Positions 1 through 5,495 are shown, counted from the stretch's first letter. The stretch is DNA of 5,660 bases from Candidatus Yonathbacteria bacterium RIFCSPHIGHO2_01_FULL_51_10 (GCA_001823505.1 MHUS01000030.1:1-5660); one strand, 5' to 3'. The notes: generated by a model from the sequence alone, not told the origin. Program-made: numbers and translations.

Positions 1-509
1 CGGGAGCAGCCACTACGACGTATACTGAAAAGGACACCACGGACGACGGTCTCAAGGACACGCAGGCCCTCGTGGGTCTCAAGGGGACACTCACCGGAGT
101 CTTAGTATCATCAATTGACCTCGCTCCGGCGCTTGCCAAAACAGCACTTGTCGGTACGGGCTATGACCCTGCAGCTCACAGCACCCTTATATCTATTGAT
201 CATCCGGAAACACTCACCATCACCCCAAAGGACAGCAGCATTCCGACGGGGGACACGGTAAATGAGTTTCATTTTACGGTTTCGGGGTCAGCACGTTTCT
301 TATGGAAGGTTGATGCGGAGGCGCTTCCCGCACGTCTTGCCGGAATGTCCTTGAAAGACTTTACCTCGTTCATTTCAGGAAGCTATCCTTCCATTGGGCG
401 TGCCGAAGCACACCGGTGGCCATTTTGGGCGTTTTGGATGGGGACATTCCCGACCGACCCCGCCCATATTGGCATTACGGTCACGCCTCCGGCAGAAAGC
501 GAGGGTTGA
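1..509 (+). CDS. C-terminal part of an unrecognised, probably extracytoplasmic protein
   Basis: The reading frame is open from the left window edge (first full codon at 3) to TGA at 507-509, giving 168 visible residues. The true start is outside the window, so the GTG at 72 is only an internal candidate. The visible part is rich in Thr, Ser, Ala, Gly and Pro with alternating hydrophobic residues, as in beta-sandwich surface proteins, and has no cysteine and no long membrane helix. Near the end, a short helix-like stretch resembling LAGMSLKDFTSFI leads into an aromatic patch, WPFWAFW (codons 417-437), then FPTDPAHIGITV. From memory, this ending (PFW, then P-x-DP-x-x-I) recurs in CPR proteins that are often auto-annotated as baseplate J/gp47-like. 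That is a weak recollection, not a search result, so no function is assigned. The stop codon lies inside the strong hairpin at 504-558. Confidence 0.7.
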   Translation, partial: GAATTTYTEKDTTDDGLKDTQALVGLKGTLTGVLVSSIDLAPALAKTALVGTGYDPAAHSTLISIDHPETLTITPKDSSIPTGDTVNEFHFTVSGSARFLWKVDAEALPARLAGMSLKDFTSFISGSYPSIGRAEAHRWPFWAFWMGTFPTDPAHIGITVTPPAESEG

Positions 510-558
510 CCCCGTAGTGAAAAGTGGTGTTACTCCACTTTCTACTACAGGGTTGACC
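504..558 (+). repeat. Long imperfect hairpin between upstream gene and infA
   Basis: The arms 504-527 and 535-558 pair around a 7-nt loop (528-534, TGTTACT). Of 24 positions, 22 pair in RNA (19 Watson-Crick, three G-U); only C513/A549 and A520/C542 do not. The outermost 8 bp come from a 9-nt direct repeat, GGGTTGACC, at 503-511 and 550-558, which is itself quasi-palindromic. The element contains the TGA stop of the preceding gene and the -35 hexamer of the infA promoter. A run of A, not U, follows it (559-563), so it is not a canonical intrinsic terminator. It may end or protect the upstream mRNA, or be a small interspersed repeat. Confidence 0.75.
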
Positions 559-581
559 AAAAATCGAACGTCTGCTATTCT
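553..581 (+). promoter_or_regulatory. Sigma-70-type promoter of infA
   Basis: TTGACC (553-558, 5 of 6 to consensus) and TATTCT (576-581, 4 of 6) are separated by exactly 17 nt. Transcription would begin near 588, only about 11 nt before the infA ATG, giving a very short leader. The -35 box is the 3' end of the large hairpin, so DNA or RNA structure there could affect promoter access. The call rests on hexamer match and spacing only. Confidence 0.6.
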
Positions 582-598
582 ACAAAAGACCTCATCAA

Positions 599-814
599 AT
601 GTCAGATCAAGAGAAAGAAGCCATCGTGTCAGGCATCGTGACCGAAGCATTACCCAATGCGATGTTTCGCGTCGAGCTCGAGACCGGTGAAATACTCGTT
701 GCGTACCTTGCAGGCAAGATGCGGATACACCGCATCAAGGTTTTGATCGGTGACAAAGTCATGGTGAAGCTCGATCCCTATGGGGGGAAAGGAAGGGTTG
801 TCAAACGAATGTAA
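599..814 (+). CDS. infA: Translation initiation factor IF-1
   Basis: IF-1 is a single OB-fold protein that binds the 30S A site and helps IF-2 and IF-3 select the initiator tRNA. The 71 residues match the usual length (72 in E. coli). Family hallmarks are clear: the segment ALPNAMFRVELETGE (residues 17-31), then AGKMR (38-42), IGDKV (50-54) and the end DPYGGKGRVVKR (59-70). The ATG at 599 gives a full-length N-terminus, and no better start exists. No purine-rich ribosome-binding site precedes it; the leader reads AAAAGACCTCATCAA. It begins the run of translation genes, downstream of a hairpin and its own promoter. Its last codons overlap the -35 region of the next promoter candidate. The usual upstream neighbours secY, adk and map are absent. 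Confidence 0.97.
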   Translation: MSDQEKEAIVSGIVTEALPNAMFRVELETGEILVAYLAGKMRIHRIKVLIGDKVMVKLDPYGGKGRVVKRM

Positions 815-826
815 GTGCGCTATACT
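798..826 (+). promoter_or_regulatory. Promoter candidate for the rpmJ operon, inside the 3' end of infA
   Basis: TTGTCA (798-803, 5 of 6) and TATACT (821-826, 5 of 6) are 17 nt apart, a near-consensus pair. The -35 box lies within the last codons of infA and the -10 box just after its stop. The predicted start is near 833, immediately before a terminator-shaped hairpin, giving a leader of about 76 nt before rpmJ. This would be a second promoter for the ribosomal genes, independent of that for infA. It has not been tested experimentally here. Confidence 0.55.
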
Positions 827-835
827 AGCCCCCAT

Positions 836-880
836 CGTGTCTGCTCTCAATTTAAGGGCAGAAGCGTTTTTTGTTTTGTT
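836..880 (+). terminator. Intrinsic terminator or attenuator between infA and rpmJ
   Basis: Arms 836-847 and 855-866 pair at 11 of 12 positions (two G-U pairs, one G/A mismatch at 839/863) around the 7-nt loop CAATTTA. The stem runs straight into a U-rich tract at 867-880 (TTTTTTGTTTTGTT). This is the standard layout of a Rho-independent terminator. It could end the infA transcript. Since it follows the predicted start near 833 by only about 3 nt, it could also act as an attenuator controlling entry into the rpmJ-rpsM-rpsK-rpsD genes. Confidence 0.6.
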
Positions 881-908
881 GAAGCCGTAATAAGTCTACA
901 CCCAAACC

Positions 909-1022
909 ATGCGCGTCCGTGCATCCGTCAAAAAAATTTGTACAAAATGTAAATCCGTCCGTCGCAAGGGGCGTCTCTTTATGATTTGTGAGAATCCGCG
1001 CCACAAACAGCGACAAGGGTAA
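909..1022 (+). CDS. rpmJ: Large-subunit ribosomal protein bL36
   Basis: This 37-residue protein is the classic zinc-ribbon bL36, which sits in the 50S subunit and braces 23S rRNA near the base of the L7/L12 stalk. Its opening MRVRASVKKIC and closing PRHKQRQG are near-identical to the family. The four zinc ligands are intact: Cys11, Cys14, Cys27 and His32, the normal C-X2-C-X12-C-X4-H spacing. It is therefore the zinc-binding (C+) form. It begins at ATG 909 and ends at TAA 1020-1022, with no Shine-Dalgarno motif in the 20 nt before it. It leads the rpmJ-rpsM-rpsK-rpsD run, 21 nt ahead of rpsM and after the terminator/attenuator hairpin. Confidence 0.97.
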   Translation: MRVRASVKKICTKCKSVRRKGRLFMICENPRHKQRQG

Positions 1023-1043
1023 TCGTTCAATAGTATCGTCATT

Positions 1044-1424
1044 ATGCGTATTTTAGGTATCACTATTCCAGAAAACAAACGTATCGAGATCGGTCTCACC
1101 GCCGTGTACGGTATCGGCCGTGTCCGCGCCCATCAGATCCTTGACGAAGCGAAAGTGGAATACGGAACCAAGTCAAAGGATCTCGATGGAGAGCAGGAAA
1201 ATCGCATCAGAAAGATCATTGAAGGATTTCGCGTCGAGGGAGACCTCCGTCGCGAAATTGCCGCCAACATAAAGCGTCTCAAAGATATCAAGTCGCTTCG
1301 CGGATCCCGCCACACCAAGCACCTTCCGGTCCGCGGTCAGCGCACCAAGACCAACTCTCGTACGGTCCGCGGCAACGTGCGCAAGACGATGGGTTCAGGC
1401 CGCCGTAAGGTAGAGAAGACTTAA
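1044..1424 (+). CDS. rpsM: Small-subunit ribosomal protein uS13
   Basis: uS13 lies in the head of the 30S subunit, forms bridges to the 50S subunit and contacts the P-site tRNA through its basic tail. At 126 residues it is close to the family size (118 in E. coli). Visible signatures are the start MRILGITIPENKR, the helix-turn segment GLTAVYGIGR (17-26), the paired segment IKSLRGSRHTKHLPVRGQR (82-100), and the following TKTNSRTVRG (101-110). The tail is rich in Lys and Arg (GSGRRKVEK), as expected for rRNA and tRNA contact. ATG 1044 matches the universal N-terminus exactly. The preceding bases (AATAGTATCGTCATT) contain no ribosome-binding motif. rpsK follows after 9 nt, so the two are almost certainly co-transcribed. 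Confidence 0.98.
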   Translation: MRILGITIPENKRIEIGLTAVYGIGRVRAHQILDEAKVEYGTKSKDLDGEQENRIRKIIEGFRVEGDLRREIAANIKRLKDIKSLRGSRHTKHLPVRGQRTKTNSRTVRGNVRKTMGSGRRKVEKT

Positions 1425-1433
1425 TCTATTCAT

Positions 1434-1868
1434 ATGGGAAAGAAACGTATTGTAAAAAAGAGTGGACAGGGTGTTGACAGCGGGCGTGTCGCTCGTTCTC
1501 TGTCGCGTACCTCCCGAAAAAAGGTCACCGTGGGGCGTCTCTATGTTGAGGCTACGTATAACAATACGAAGCTCGTCCTTGCTGACCTTGGCGGCAATGC
1601 GCTTGCGTGGTCTTCCAGCGGTGCTTTGGGATTCAAAGGAGCAAAGAAGGGTACTCCGTTTGCAGCTGCAAAAGTAGGTGAGCTTATGGGCGAGAAGGCG
1701 GCTATCATCGGGCTCAAGGAGGCCGAAGTGATCGTTAAGGGTGTTGGCTCAGGGCGTGAGTCATCGATCCGCGCATTTTCATCAAAAGGGGTCGATATCA
1801 GCATGATCCGTGACGAGACGCCGGTCCCGCATAATGGACCGCGCCCCAAGAAGGAACGCCGCGTGTAA
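1434..1868 (+). CDS. rpsK: Small-subunit ribosomal protein uS11
   Basis: uS11 sits on the 30S platform and contacts 16S rRNA near the mRNA exit site. The 144 residues comprise a conserved core and an N-terminal extension of roughly 15 residues compared with E. coli (129). The extension is basic (GKKRIVKKSGQG), a form I associate with Parcubacteria. Core signatures are TYNNT (41-45), GNALAWSSSGALGFKGAKKG (54-73), TPFAAAK (74-80), KGVGSGRES (102-110), SIRAF, and the end TPVPHNGPRPKKERRV. The Asn-Gly of PHNG (134-135) aligns with the residue known to become isoaspartate in E. coli uS11. The loop reads GVGSGRE where most bacteria have GPGxGRE. It begins at ATG 1434, 9 nt after rpsM, with no Shine-Dalgarno motif close enough to act. 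Confidence 0.98.
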   Translation: MGKKRIVKKSGQGVDSGRVARSLSRTSRKKVTVGRLYVEATYNNTKLVLADLGGNALAWSSSGALGFKGAKKGTPFAAAKVGELMGEKAAIIGLKEAEVIVKGVGSGRESSIRAFSSKGVDISMIRDETPVPHNGPRPKKERRV

Positions 1869-1888
1869 GCCTCACTTCATTTTCAACT

Positions 1889-2521
1889 ATGATCACCGAT
1901 AAAAAATGTAAAATCTGTCGCCGCGCCGGCGAGAAACTTTTCCTTAAAGGGGACAAGTGTTTTACGCCTAAGTGTGTTTTCGAGCGCAAGCCGTATCCGC
2001 CGGGGAAGCTCATGAGTGAGCGCAAGCATCGCTCGAACGTTTCGGAATACGGTATTCAGCTTCGCGAGAAGCAGAAGGTGCGCAACTCGTACCGCGTGAG
2101 CGAGACACAGTTCGCGCGCTATGTGAAAGGCGCAACCGCAAAAGGCGAGGGTAATCCCGCGCAGCACCTGTACGCAACACTCGAGCGTCGTTTGGACAAC
2201 GTAGTGTTTCGCCTTGGTTTTGGCTCGGCACGCTCACTCACGCGCCAGCTGGTGTCGCATGGACACATCACGGTCAATGGCCGCAAGGTGACGATTCCTT
2301 CCTATGAAGTGAGCGAGGGGGATGTCATTGGCGTGCGCGAAGGGAGCCGCAAGAGCAAACTTTTCTCGGAGCTTTCTGAGAAACTCAAGACACATAAAGC
2401 CCCCGCATGGTGTCGTTTGGAGGTCGACAAGCTCGAGGGCACCGTGACTGCCGCCCCCAAGCTCGAAAAGCTTGAGATGCCGTACAATTTGACCTCGATC
2501 ATCGAATTCTACAGCGCATAA
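1889..2521 (+). CDS. rpsD: Small-subunit ribosomal protein uS4, zinc-binding form
   Basis: uS4 nucleates 30S assembly by binding the 5' domain of 16S rRNA; in E. coli it also represses its own alpha operon. The 210 residues are full length. The N-terminus carries a zinc-finger pattern, Cys7, Cys10, Cys24 and Cys29, with the spacing of the T. thermophilus finger, so this is the C+ form. Next comes the conserved KPYPPGKL (34-41) and the S4 RNA-binding domain at about 99-155, including LERRLDNVVFRLGF and QLVSHGHITVNGRKV. The end, PYNLTSIIEFYS, is the family ending. It starts at ATG 1889, 20 nt after rpsK, with no Shine-Dalgarno motif. A strong promoter separates it from rpoA, 60 nt downstream. 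Confidence 0.98.
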   Translation: MITDKKCKICRRAGEKLFLKGDKCFTPKCVFERKPYPPGKLMSERKHRSNVSEYGIQLREKQKVRNSYRVSETQFARYVKGATAKGEGNPAQHLYATLERRLDNVVFRLGFGSARSLTRQLVSHGHITVNGRKVTIPSYEVSEGDVIGVREGSRKSKLFSELSEKLKTHKAPAWCRLEVDKLEGTVTAAPKLEKLEMPYNLTSIIEFYSA

Positions 2522-2527
2522 AGGCTA

Positions 2528-2556
2528 TTGCATATTTTTTAAAATTGTCGTATAAT
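2528..2556 (+). promoter_or_regulatory. Promoter of the rpoA-rplQ-rplM-rpsI genes
   Basis: A perfect -10 box, TATAAT (2551-2556), lies 17 nt after TTGCAT (2528-2533, 3 of 6). The spacer includes a T-run and an A-run (2535-2544), and the whole gap is much more AT-rich than the genes. Transcription would start near 2563, giving a 19-nt leader without a ribosome-binding site. The T-run at 2535-2540 has no stem before it, so I do not call a terminator for rpsD. Read-through from upstream may therefore add to this promoter. Confidence 0.7.
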
Positions 2557-2581
2557 TTATAAACTATATTTACGCATCGAT

Positions 2582-3544
2582 ATGTCTGATCACACAATCA
2601 TCCTTCCATCAAAGCCACGCATCATCTCTGAGGACACGTTCAAGGGTGTGTACGAGATTGACGGGCTTTCTCCGGGGTATGGTCACACCCTCGGCAACTC
2701 ATTGCGCCGTATCGTTCTCTCATCGCTTCCCGGTGCCGCAATAACTTCGGTCAAGATCGAAGGCGTGCCCCATGAATTTTCAACACTTGATGGGGTGAAG
2801 GAGGATATCATCATGATCTTGCTTAACCTCAAAAAAGTTCGTTTTCACATGACCACTGACGAGCCCCAGCATGCGACGATCTCGGTAAAGGGAGTGAAGA
2901 CCGTTACTGCCGCTGACATCAAGGTTCCCGGACAAGTTGAGATCTTGAACCCCGATCTTCACATTGCTGATGTGACCGGGAAGGGGATCACGCTTTCCAT
3001 TGATATGGTCATTGAGCGCGGCATGGGATATGTCTCAAAAGAAGTGCACCAGAAAGAAAAAGTTGAGGTTGGCGTGATCGCGCTTGACGCGATATTCACT
3101 CCGATCCGTCGCGTGAACTACGAAGTAGAGAACATGCGCATTGGGGATCGTACTGATCACAACCGGTTGCGCCTCTTCATCGAGACCGACGGGACCCTCA
3201 CCCCTCGCGAGGCTCTCGAGCGATCCATCTCCATCATGATCTCTCAGCTTAAGGCGATCGTCGGCTTTGTTGAGGAGGAGGTAAGCGCTTCTGCCGAGGA
3301 GTATGCTTCCGGTGAAGGTCATGCGGAGAAACAGGAGATCGATCAGGATGTGCTCAAGACACGAATTGAGGCGCTTGATCTTTCAACTCGCACATCAAAT
3401 GCCCTTGCCGCGGCAAACATCCGCACTTTGGGCGGTCTTGCCCGCAAGAAGGAAGAGGATCTCCGCGAGATCGACGGCATGGGGGACAAGGGGATCGGTG
3501 AGATCCGAGACGTCTTGGCTGCCCACGGCATCACCCTCAAGTAA
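2582..3544 (+). CDS. rpoA: DNA-directed RNA polymerase subunit alpha
   Basis: The alpha dimer is the assembly platform for beta and beta', and its C-terminal domain contacts upstream DNA and activators. The 320 residues (E. coli 329) show both domains. The N-terminal domain covers about 1-230, with the dimerisation motif GYGHTLGNSLRRIVLSSLPG (32-51) and ERGMGY (145-150). A Glu/Ala-rich linker follows at about 232-258. The C-terminal domain covers about 259-320 with its helix-hairpin-helix element GMGDKGIGEIRDVL. By alignment, DNA-contacting residues Arg265 and Asn268 of E. coli correspond to Arg270 and Asn273. Lys298 appears as Lys303, but Ser299 is Gly304. The protein ends right after the domain, without the tail seen in E. 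coli. ATG 2582 lies downstream of its own strong promoter, and rplQ follows after 9 nt. Confidence 0.98.
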   Translation: MSDHTIILPSKPRIISEDTFKGVYEIDGLSPGYGHTLGNSLRRIVLSSLPGAAITSVKIEGVPHEFSTLDGVKEDIIMILLNLKKVRFHMTTDEPQHATISVKGVKTVTAADIKVPGQVEILNPDLHIADVTGKGITLSIDMVIERGMGYVSKEVHQKEKVEVGVIALDAIFTPIRRVNYEVENMRIGDRTDHNRLRLFIETDGTLTPREALERSISIMISQLKAIVGFVEEEVSASAEEYASGEGHAEKQEIDQDVLKTRIEALDLSTRTSNALAAANIRTLGGLARKKEEDLREIDGMGDKGIGEIRDVLAAHGITLK

Positions 3545-3553
3545 TACACTGTT

Positions 3554-3907
3554 ATGCGTCACCACAATAAAAACAAAAAATTCGGAAGGGAAATGGGCGT
3601 ACGTGTTGCGCTCATGCGCTCCCTTGCTCGCGCACTCATCATCGAGGGCCGCATTACCACCACAGAGCCAAAGGCGAAAGCATTGCGGCCGTTCGTTGAA
3701 CGTTTGGTCACCATTGGCCGCAACAATGACGTTGCCGCCCGTAGGCTTATTGCGGCTCGCTTGGGCGGCCGTGCACCTGAGGCAAAGAAGGTTGTGGACG
3801 AGATCGCACCCAAGTATGCAAGTCGCGCAGGCGGTTATACTCGCATCTTGAAGCATGCCCCCCGTCTCTCTGACGGTGCGGCTATGGCAACTATTGAATT
3901 CGTATGA
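3554..3907 (+). CDS. rplQ: Large-subunit ribosomal protein bL17
   Basis: bL17 binds 23S rRNA close to the polypeptide exit side of the 50S subunit. The 117 residues (E. coli 127) carry the family pattern. The start MRHHNKNKKFGRE corresponds to the usual MRHRK-x-x-x-LGR. LARALIIEGRITTTEPKAKA (24-43) and the closing GGYTRILKHAPRLSDGAAMA (93-112) with IEFV are diagnostic. The position after rpoA is the universal bacterial arrangement. ATG 3554 gives the expected N-terminus. Its TGA stop (3905-3907) overlaps the ATG of rplM, suggesting the two are translated in sequence by the same ribosomes. This UGA stop, at a recognised protein end, also shows that UGA is not recoded here. Confidence 0.98.
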   Translation: MRHHNKNKKFGREMGVRVALMRSLARALIIEGRITTTEPKAKALRPFVERLVTIGRNNDVAARRLIAARLGGRAPEAKKVVDEIAPKYASRAGGYTRILKHAPRLSDGAAMATIEFV

Positions 3908-4257
3908 GCAACACCATTCACACAATTGACGCAGCAGGAAAAAGTATTGGACGAGTCGCAACCGAAGCGGCCAGCGTTTTGATGGGCAAGAACACTACGC
4001 GTTTTGCGCGCCACATTGCGCCCGAGGTGAAGGTGACCATTGCCAACGCCGGGAAGCTCCACATTGAGGAAAACAAGCGTGACCAGAAGATCTACAAGAC
4101 CTTCTCCGGGTACCCGGGTGGTCTCAAGGAGCACTCGATGTCCCATGTTGTGGCAAAGGGGGGCAATGCCTTGCTCTTGCAGCACGCCGTGAAAGGAATG
4201 CTTCCCAAAAACAAATTGCAGGATACAATGCTTAAGAATTTAATTATTACTGACTAG
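3904..4257 (+). CDS. rplM: Large-subunit ribosomal protein uL13, shortened form
   Basis: uL13 is an early 50S assembly protein. Family features are IDAAGKSIGRVATEAA (8-23), LMGK (26-29), a VTIANAGKLHI strand (44-54), the KIYKTFSGYPGGLKE segment (62-76) and AVKGMLPKN (95-103). At 117 residues it is short against 142 in E. coli. About 15 residues are missing at the N-terminus, and the C-terminus stops at LIITD, before the family's histidine-rich GxEHPHxAQ-type end. rpsI begins 6 nt after the TAG, so there is no room for a hidden extension. The truncation is therefore genuine unless the sequence has an error. The start overlaps the rplQ stop as ATGA. No ribosome-binding motif precedes it. Confidence 0.95.
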   Translation: MSNTIHTIDAAGKSIGRVATEAASVLMGKNTTRFARHIAPEVKVTIANAGKLHIEENKRDQKIYKTFSGYPGGLKEHSMSHVVAKGGNALLLQHAVKGMLPKNKLQDTMLKNLIITD

Positions 4258-4263
4258 AACGCT

Positions 4264-4704
4264 ATGGAGAAAGATTCAGCAACAAAAGAACGCGCACCAA
4301 AAAAGTCCCTCGGCGGCCGTTACCTCGAGGCTGTAGGACGCCGTAAGACCGCCGTGGCACGCGTGCGCATCTCTGAAGCGGCGAAGACCACCTTTGTGGT
4401 CAACGACCGTGCGCTTGAGGAGCTGTTTCCAACCGCAGAGCTTCAAAAGATCATCCGCGGACCTCTCACCGAGGCGGAGCTTCCCACGAAATTTCATGTG
4501 AGCGTCCATACGAACGGCGGCGGCGTCCACGCGCAAGCAGAAGCGATCCGCCACGGCCTCTCTCGTATTTTGGTTGCCCACGATGATGAGCTCCGCAAAA
4601 AACTCAAGAAACTCGGATTCCTCAAGCGCGACCCGCGCATGAAAGAGCGCCGCAAGTTCGGCCTCAAGAAGGCCCGCAAGGCACCGCAGTGGTCGAAGCG
4701 TTAG
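4264..4704 (+). CDS. rpsI: Small-subunit ribosomal protein uS9
   Basis: uS9 is in the head of the 30S subunit, and its C-terminal arm reaches the P-site tRNA anticodon. The 146 residues include an N-terminal extension of about 16 residues rich in Lys (E. coli 130). Core features are EAVGRRKTAVARVRI (22-36), GGGVHAQAEAIRHGLSRIL (85-103), GFLKRDPRMKERRKFGLKKA (118-137) and the universal ending SKR, whose terminal Arg contacts tRNA. The partner rplM directly precedes it, the normal rplM-rpsI pair. It begins at ATG 4264, just 6 nt after the rplM stop, and ends with TAG 4702-4704. I see no confident terminator after it; only a weak 6-bp stem at 4740-4762 with a T-run at 4770-4774. Confidence 0.98.
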   Translation: MEKDSATKERAPKKSLGGRYLEAVGRRKTAVARVRISEAAKTTFVVNDRALEELFPTAELQKIIRGPLTEAELPTKFHVSVHTNGGGVHAQAEAIRHGLSRILVAHDDELRKKLKKLGFLKRDPRMKERRKFGLKKARKAPQWSKR

Positions 4705-4772
4705 CTTCTCTCAATATTTGCCGCTTTTGGCTGGCTACTGTCGATACCTTTGTGCATACGACCGTACTCTTT

Positions 4773-4800
4773 TTGCATTTCCGGACGAACGCGTTACTAT
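4773..4800 (+). promoter_or_regulatory. Possible promoter of grpE-dnaK
   Basis: TTGCAT (4773-4778) matches the -35 box of the rpoA promoter letter for letter, and TACTAT (4795-4800, 4 of 6) follows after 16 nt. A start near 4807 would give a leader of about 13 nt, like the other short leaders in this window. The 4705-4819 gap contains no inverted repeat matching the HrcA operator CIRCE (TTAGCACTC-N9-GAGTGCTAA) and no clear sigma-32 box. The match is modest. Confidence 0.4.
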
Positions 4801-4819
4801 AGATTAACCTGTATACTCT

Positions 4820-5446
4820 ATGAGCAACCAACATTCACCATCACCATTTCTTGACCCGGATATTTCGGGCGACGAGATAGAAAATCCTTCCGAAAATGAC
4901 ATTACGATCGAGGAGGATACGGAAAACACTGCCGCAGATGCCGCCGCAGCCCTCCGCAAGGTGAAAGAAAAACTTGCCACCTGCATCAAAGAAAAAGATG
5001 AGTACCTCCAAGGTTGGCAGCGTGCCCGAGCTGACTTTGCCAACGCGAAGCGCGAGGAAGACAGCCGCCGGACGGAGACCGTCAAGTTTGCCAAGGAATC
5101 CGTGTTTTTAGACATCCTCCCCGTACTCGACAGTTTCGCCGGCGCATTCGGCAACAAAGAGGCGTGGGAGAAGGTAGACGCAAATTGGCGCAAAGGGGTA
5201 GAATACATTCACAGCCAGCTCATCAATGCACTTGAGCAGAATGGCATCACCGAAATCGACCCCCTGGGCAAGCCGTTTGACCATCGGGAGCAGGTGTCCA
5301 CAGAAATGGTTCCGACCGATGACCCCAAAGCGCAGGACACCGTGGTGGAAGTGATCCAAAAGGGTTATAAACTCCACGACAAGGTTATCCGTCCCGCACG
5401 CGTGAAGGTCGCGGTGCACGAGGGGAAGACGCAGAAGGAAGCATAA
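4820..5446 (+). CDS. grpE: GrpE, nucleotide exchange factor of DnaK
   Basis: GrpE is a cytoplasmic dimer that opens the DnaK nucleotide-binding domain to release ADP, driving the Hsp70 cycle. The 208 residues are a normal length (E. coli 197). An acidic, disordered N-terminus (1-40) is followed by a long coiled-coil region (about 42-90), with EYLQGWQRARADFANAKRE (61-79) the family's dimer signature. A short helical bundle with ILPVLDSF (99-106) follows. The C-terminal beta domain covers about 142-200, with GKPFDHREQV, VVEVIQKGYKLHDKVIRPA (175-193) and RVKVA as diagnostics. It is 49 nt before dnaK, and dnaJ would be expected next, outside the window. ATG 4820 is preceded by TATACTCT, which is not a ribosome-binding site. 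Confidence 0.97.
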   Translation: MSNQHSPSPFLDPDISGDEIENPSENDITIEEDTENTAADAAAALRKVKEKLATCIKEKDEYLQGWQRARADFANAKREEDSRRTETVKFAKESVFLDILPVLDSFAGAFGNKEAWEKVDANWRKGVEYIHSQLINALEQNGITEIDPLGKPFDHREQVSTEMVPTDDPKAQDTVVEVIQKGYKLHDKVIRPARVKVAVHEGKTQKEA

Positions 5447-5495
5447 AGCGATTTCGTACATTCTTTCGCATTACCAAAATAATTTTAAATTTATT

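Noticed and set aside
394..690. Second + strand frame and an opposite - strand frame over the upstream gene end and infA
   Set aside because: Both cross the hairpin and promoter region, and their repeated peptides are only translations of the GGGTTGACC repeat. infA explains the coding signal.
3303..3851. Open frame on the + strand in a different frame (about 182 codons)
   Set aside because: It spans the rpoA-rplQ junction out of frame with both proteins and has an Arg/Ser-rich, low-information translation.
3395..3961. Long open frame on the - strand (about 188 codons)
   Set aside because: It runs antisense to the end of rpoA, all of rplQ and the start of rplM, which are certain genes. Its translation resembles no family, and it is a by-product of their codon pattern.
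4258..4263. Frameshift hiding the missing uL13 C-terminus
   Set aside because: Only 6 nt lie before rpsI, and the start of rpsI in other frames does not encode the expected uL13 ending.
4740..4774. Possible terminator after rpsI (stem 4740-4746/4757-4762, T-run 4770-4774)
   Set aside because: Only 6 bp with a bulge, a 10-nt loop and a 7-nt gap before the T-run; too weak to call.
4812..4817. TATACT just before the grpE ATG as a -10 box
   Set aside because: A start about 7 nt downstream would fall inside grpE, removing its ATG, and no -35 lies 16-18 nt upstream.
5447..5495. Promoter in the grpE-dnaK gap
   Set aside because: The gap is AT-rich, but no -35/-10 pair with acceptable spacing and match was found.
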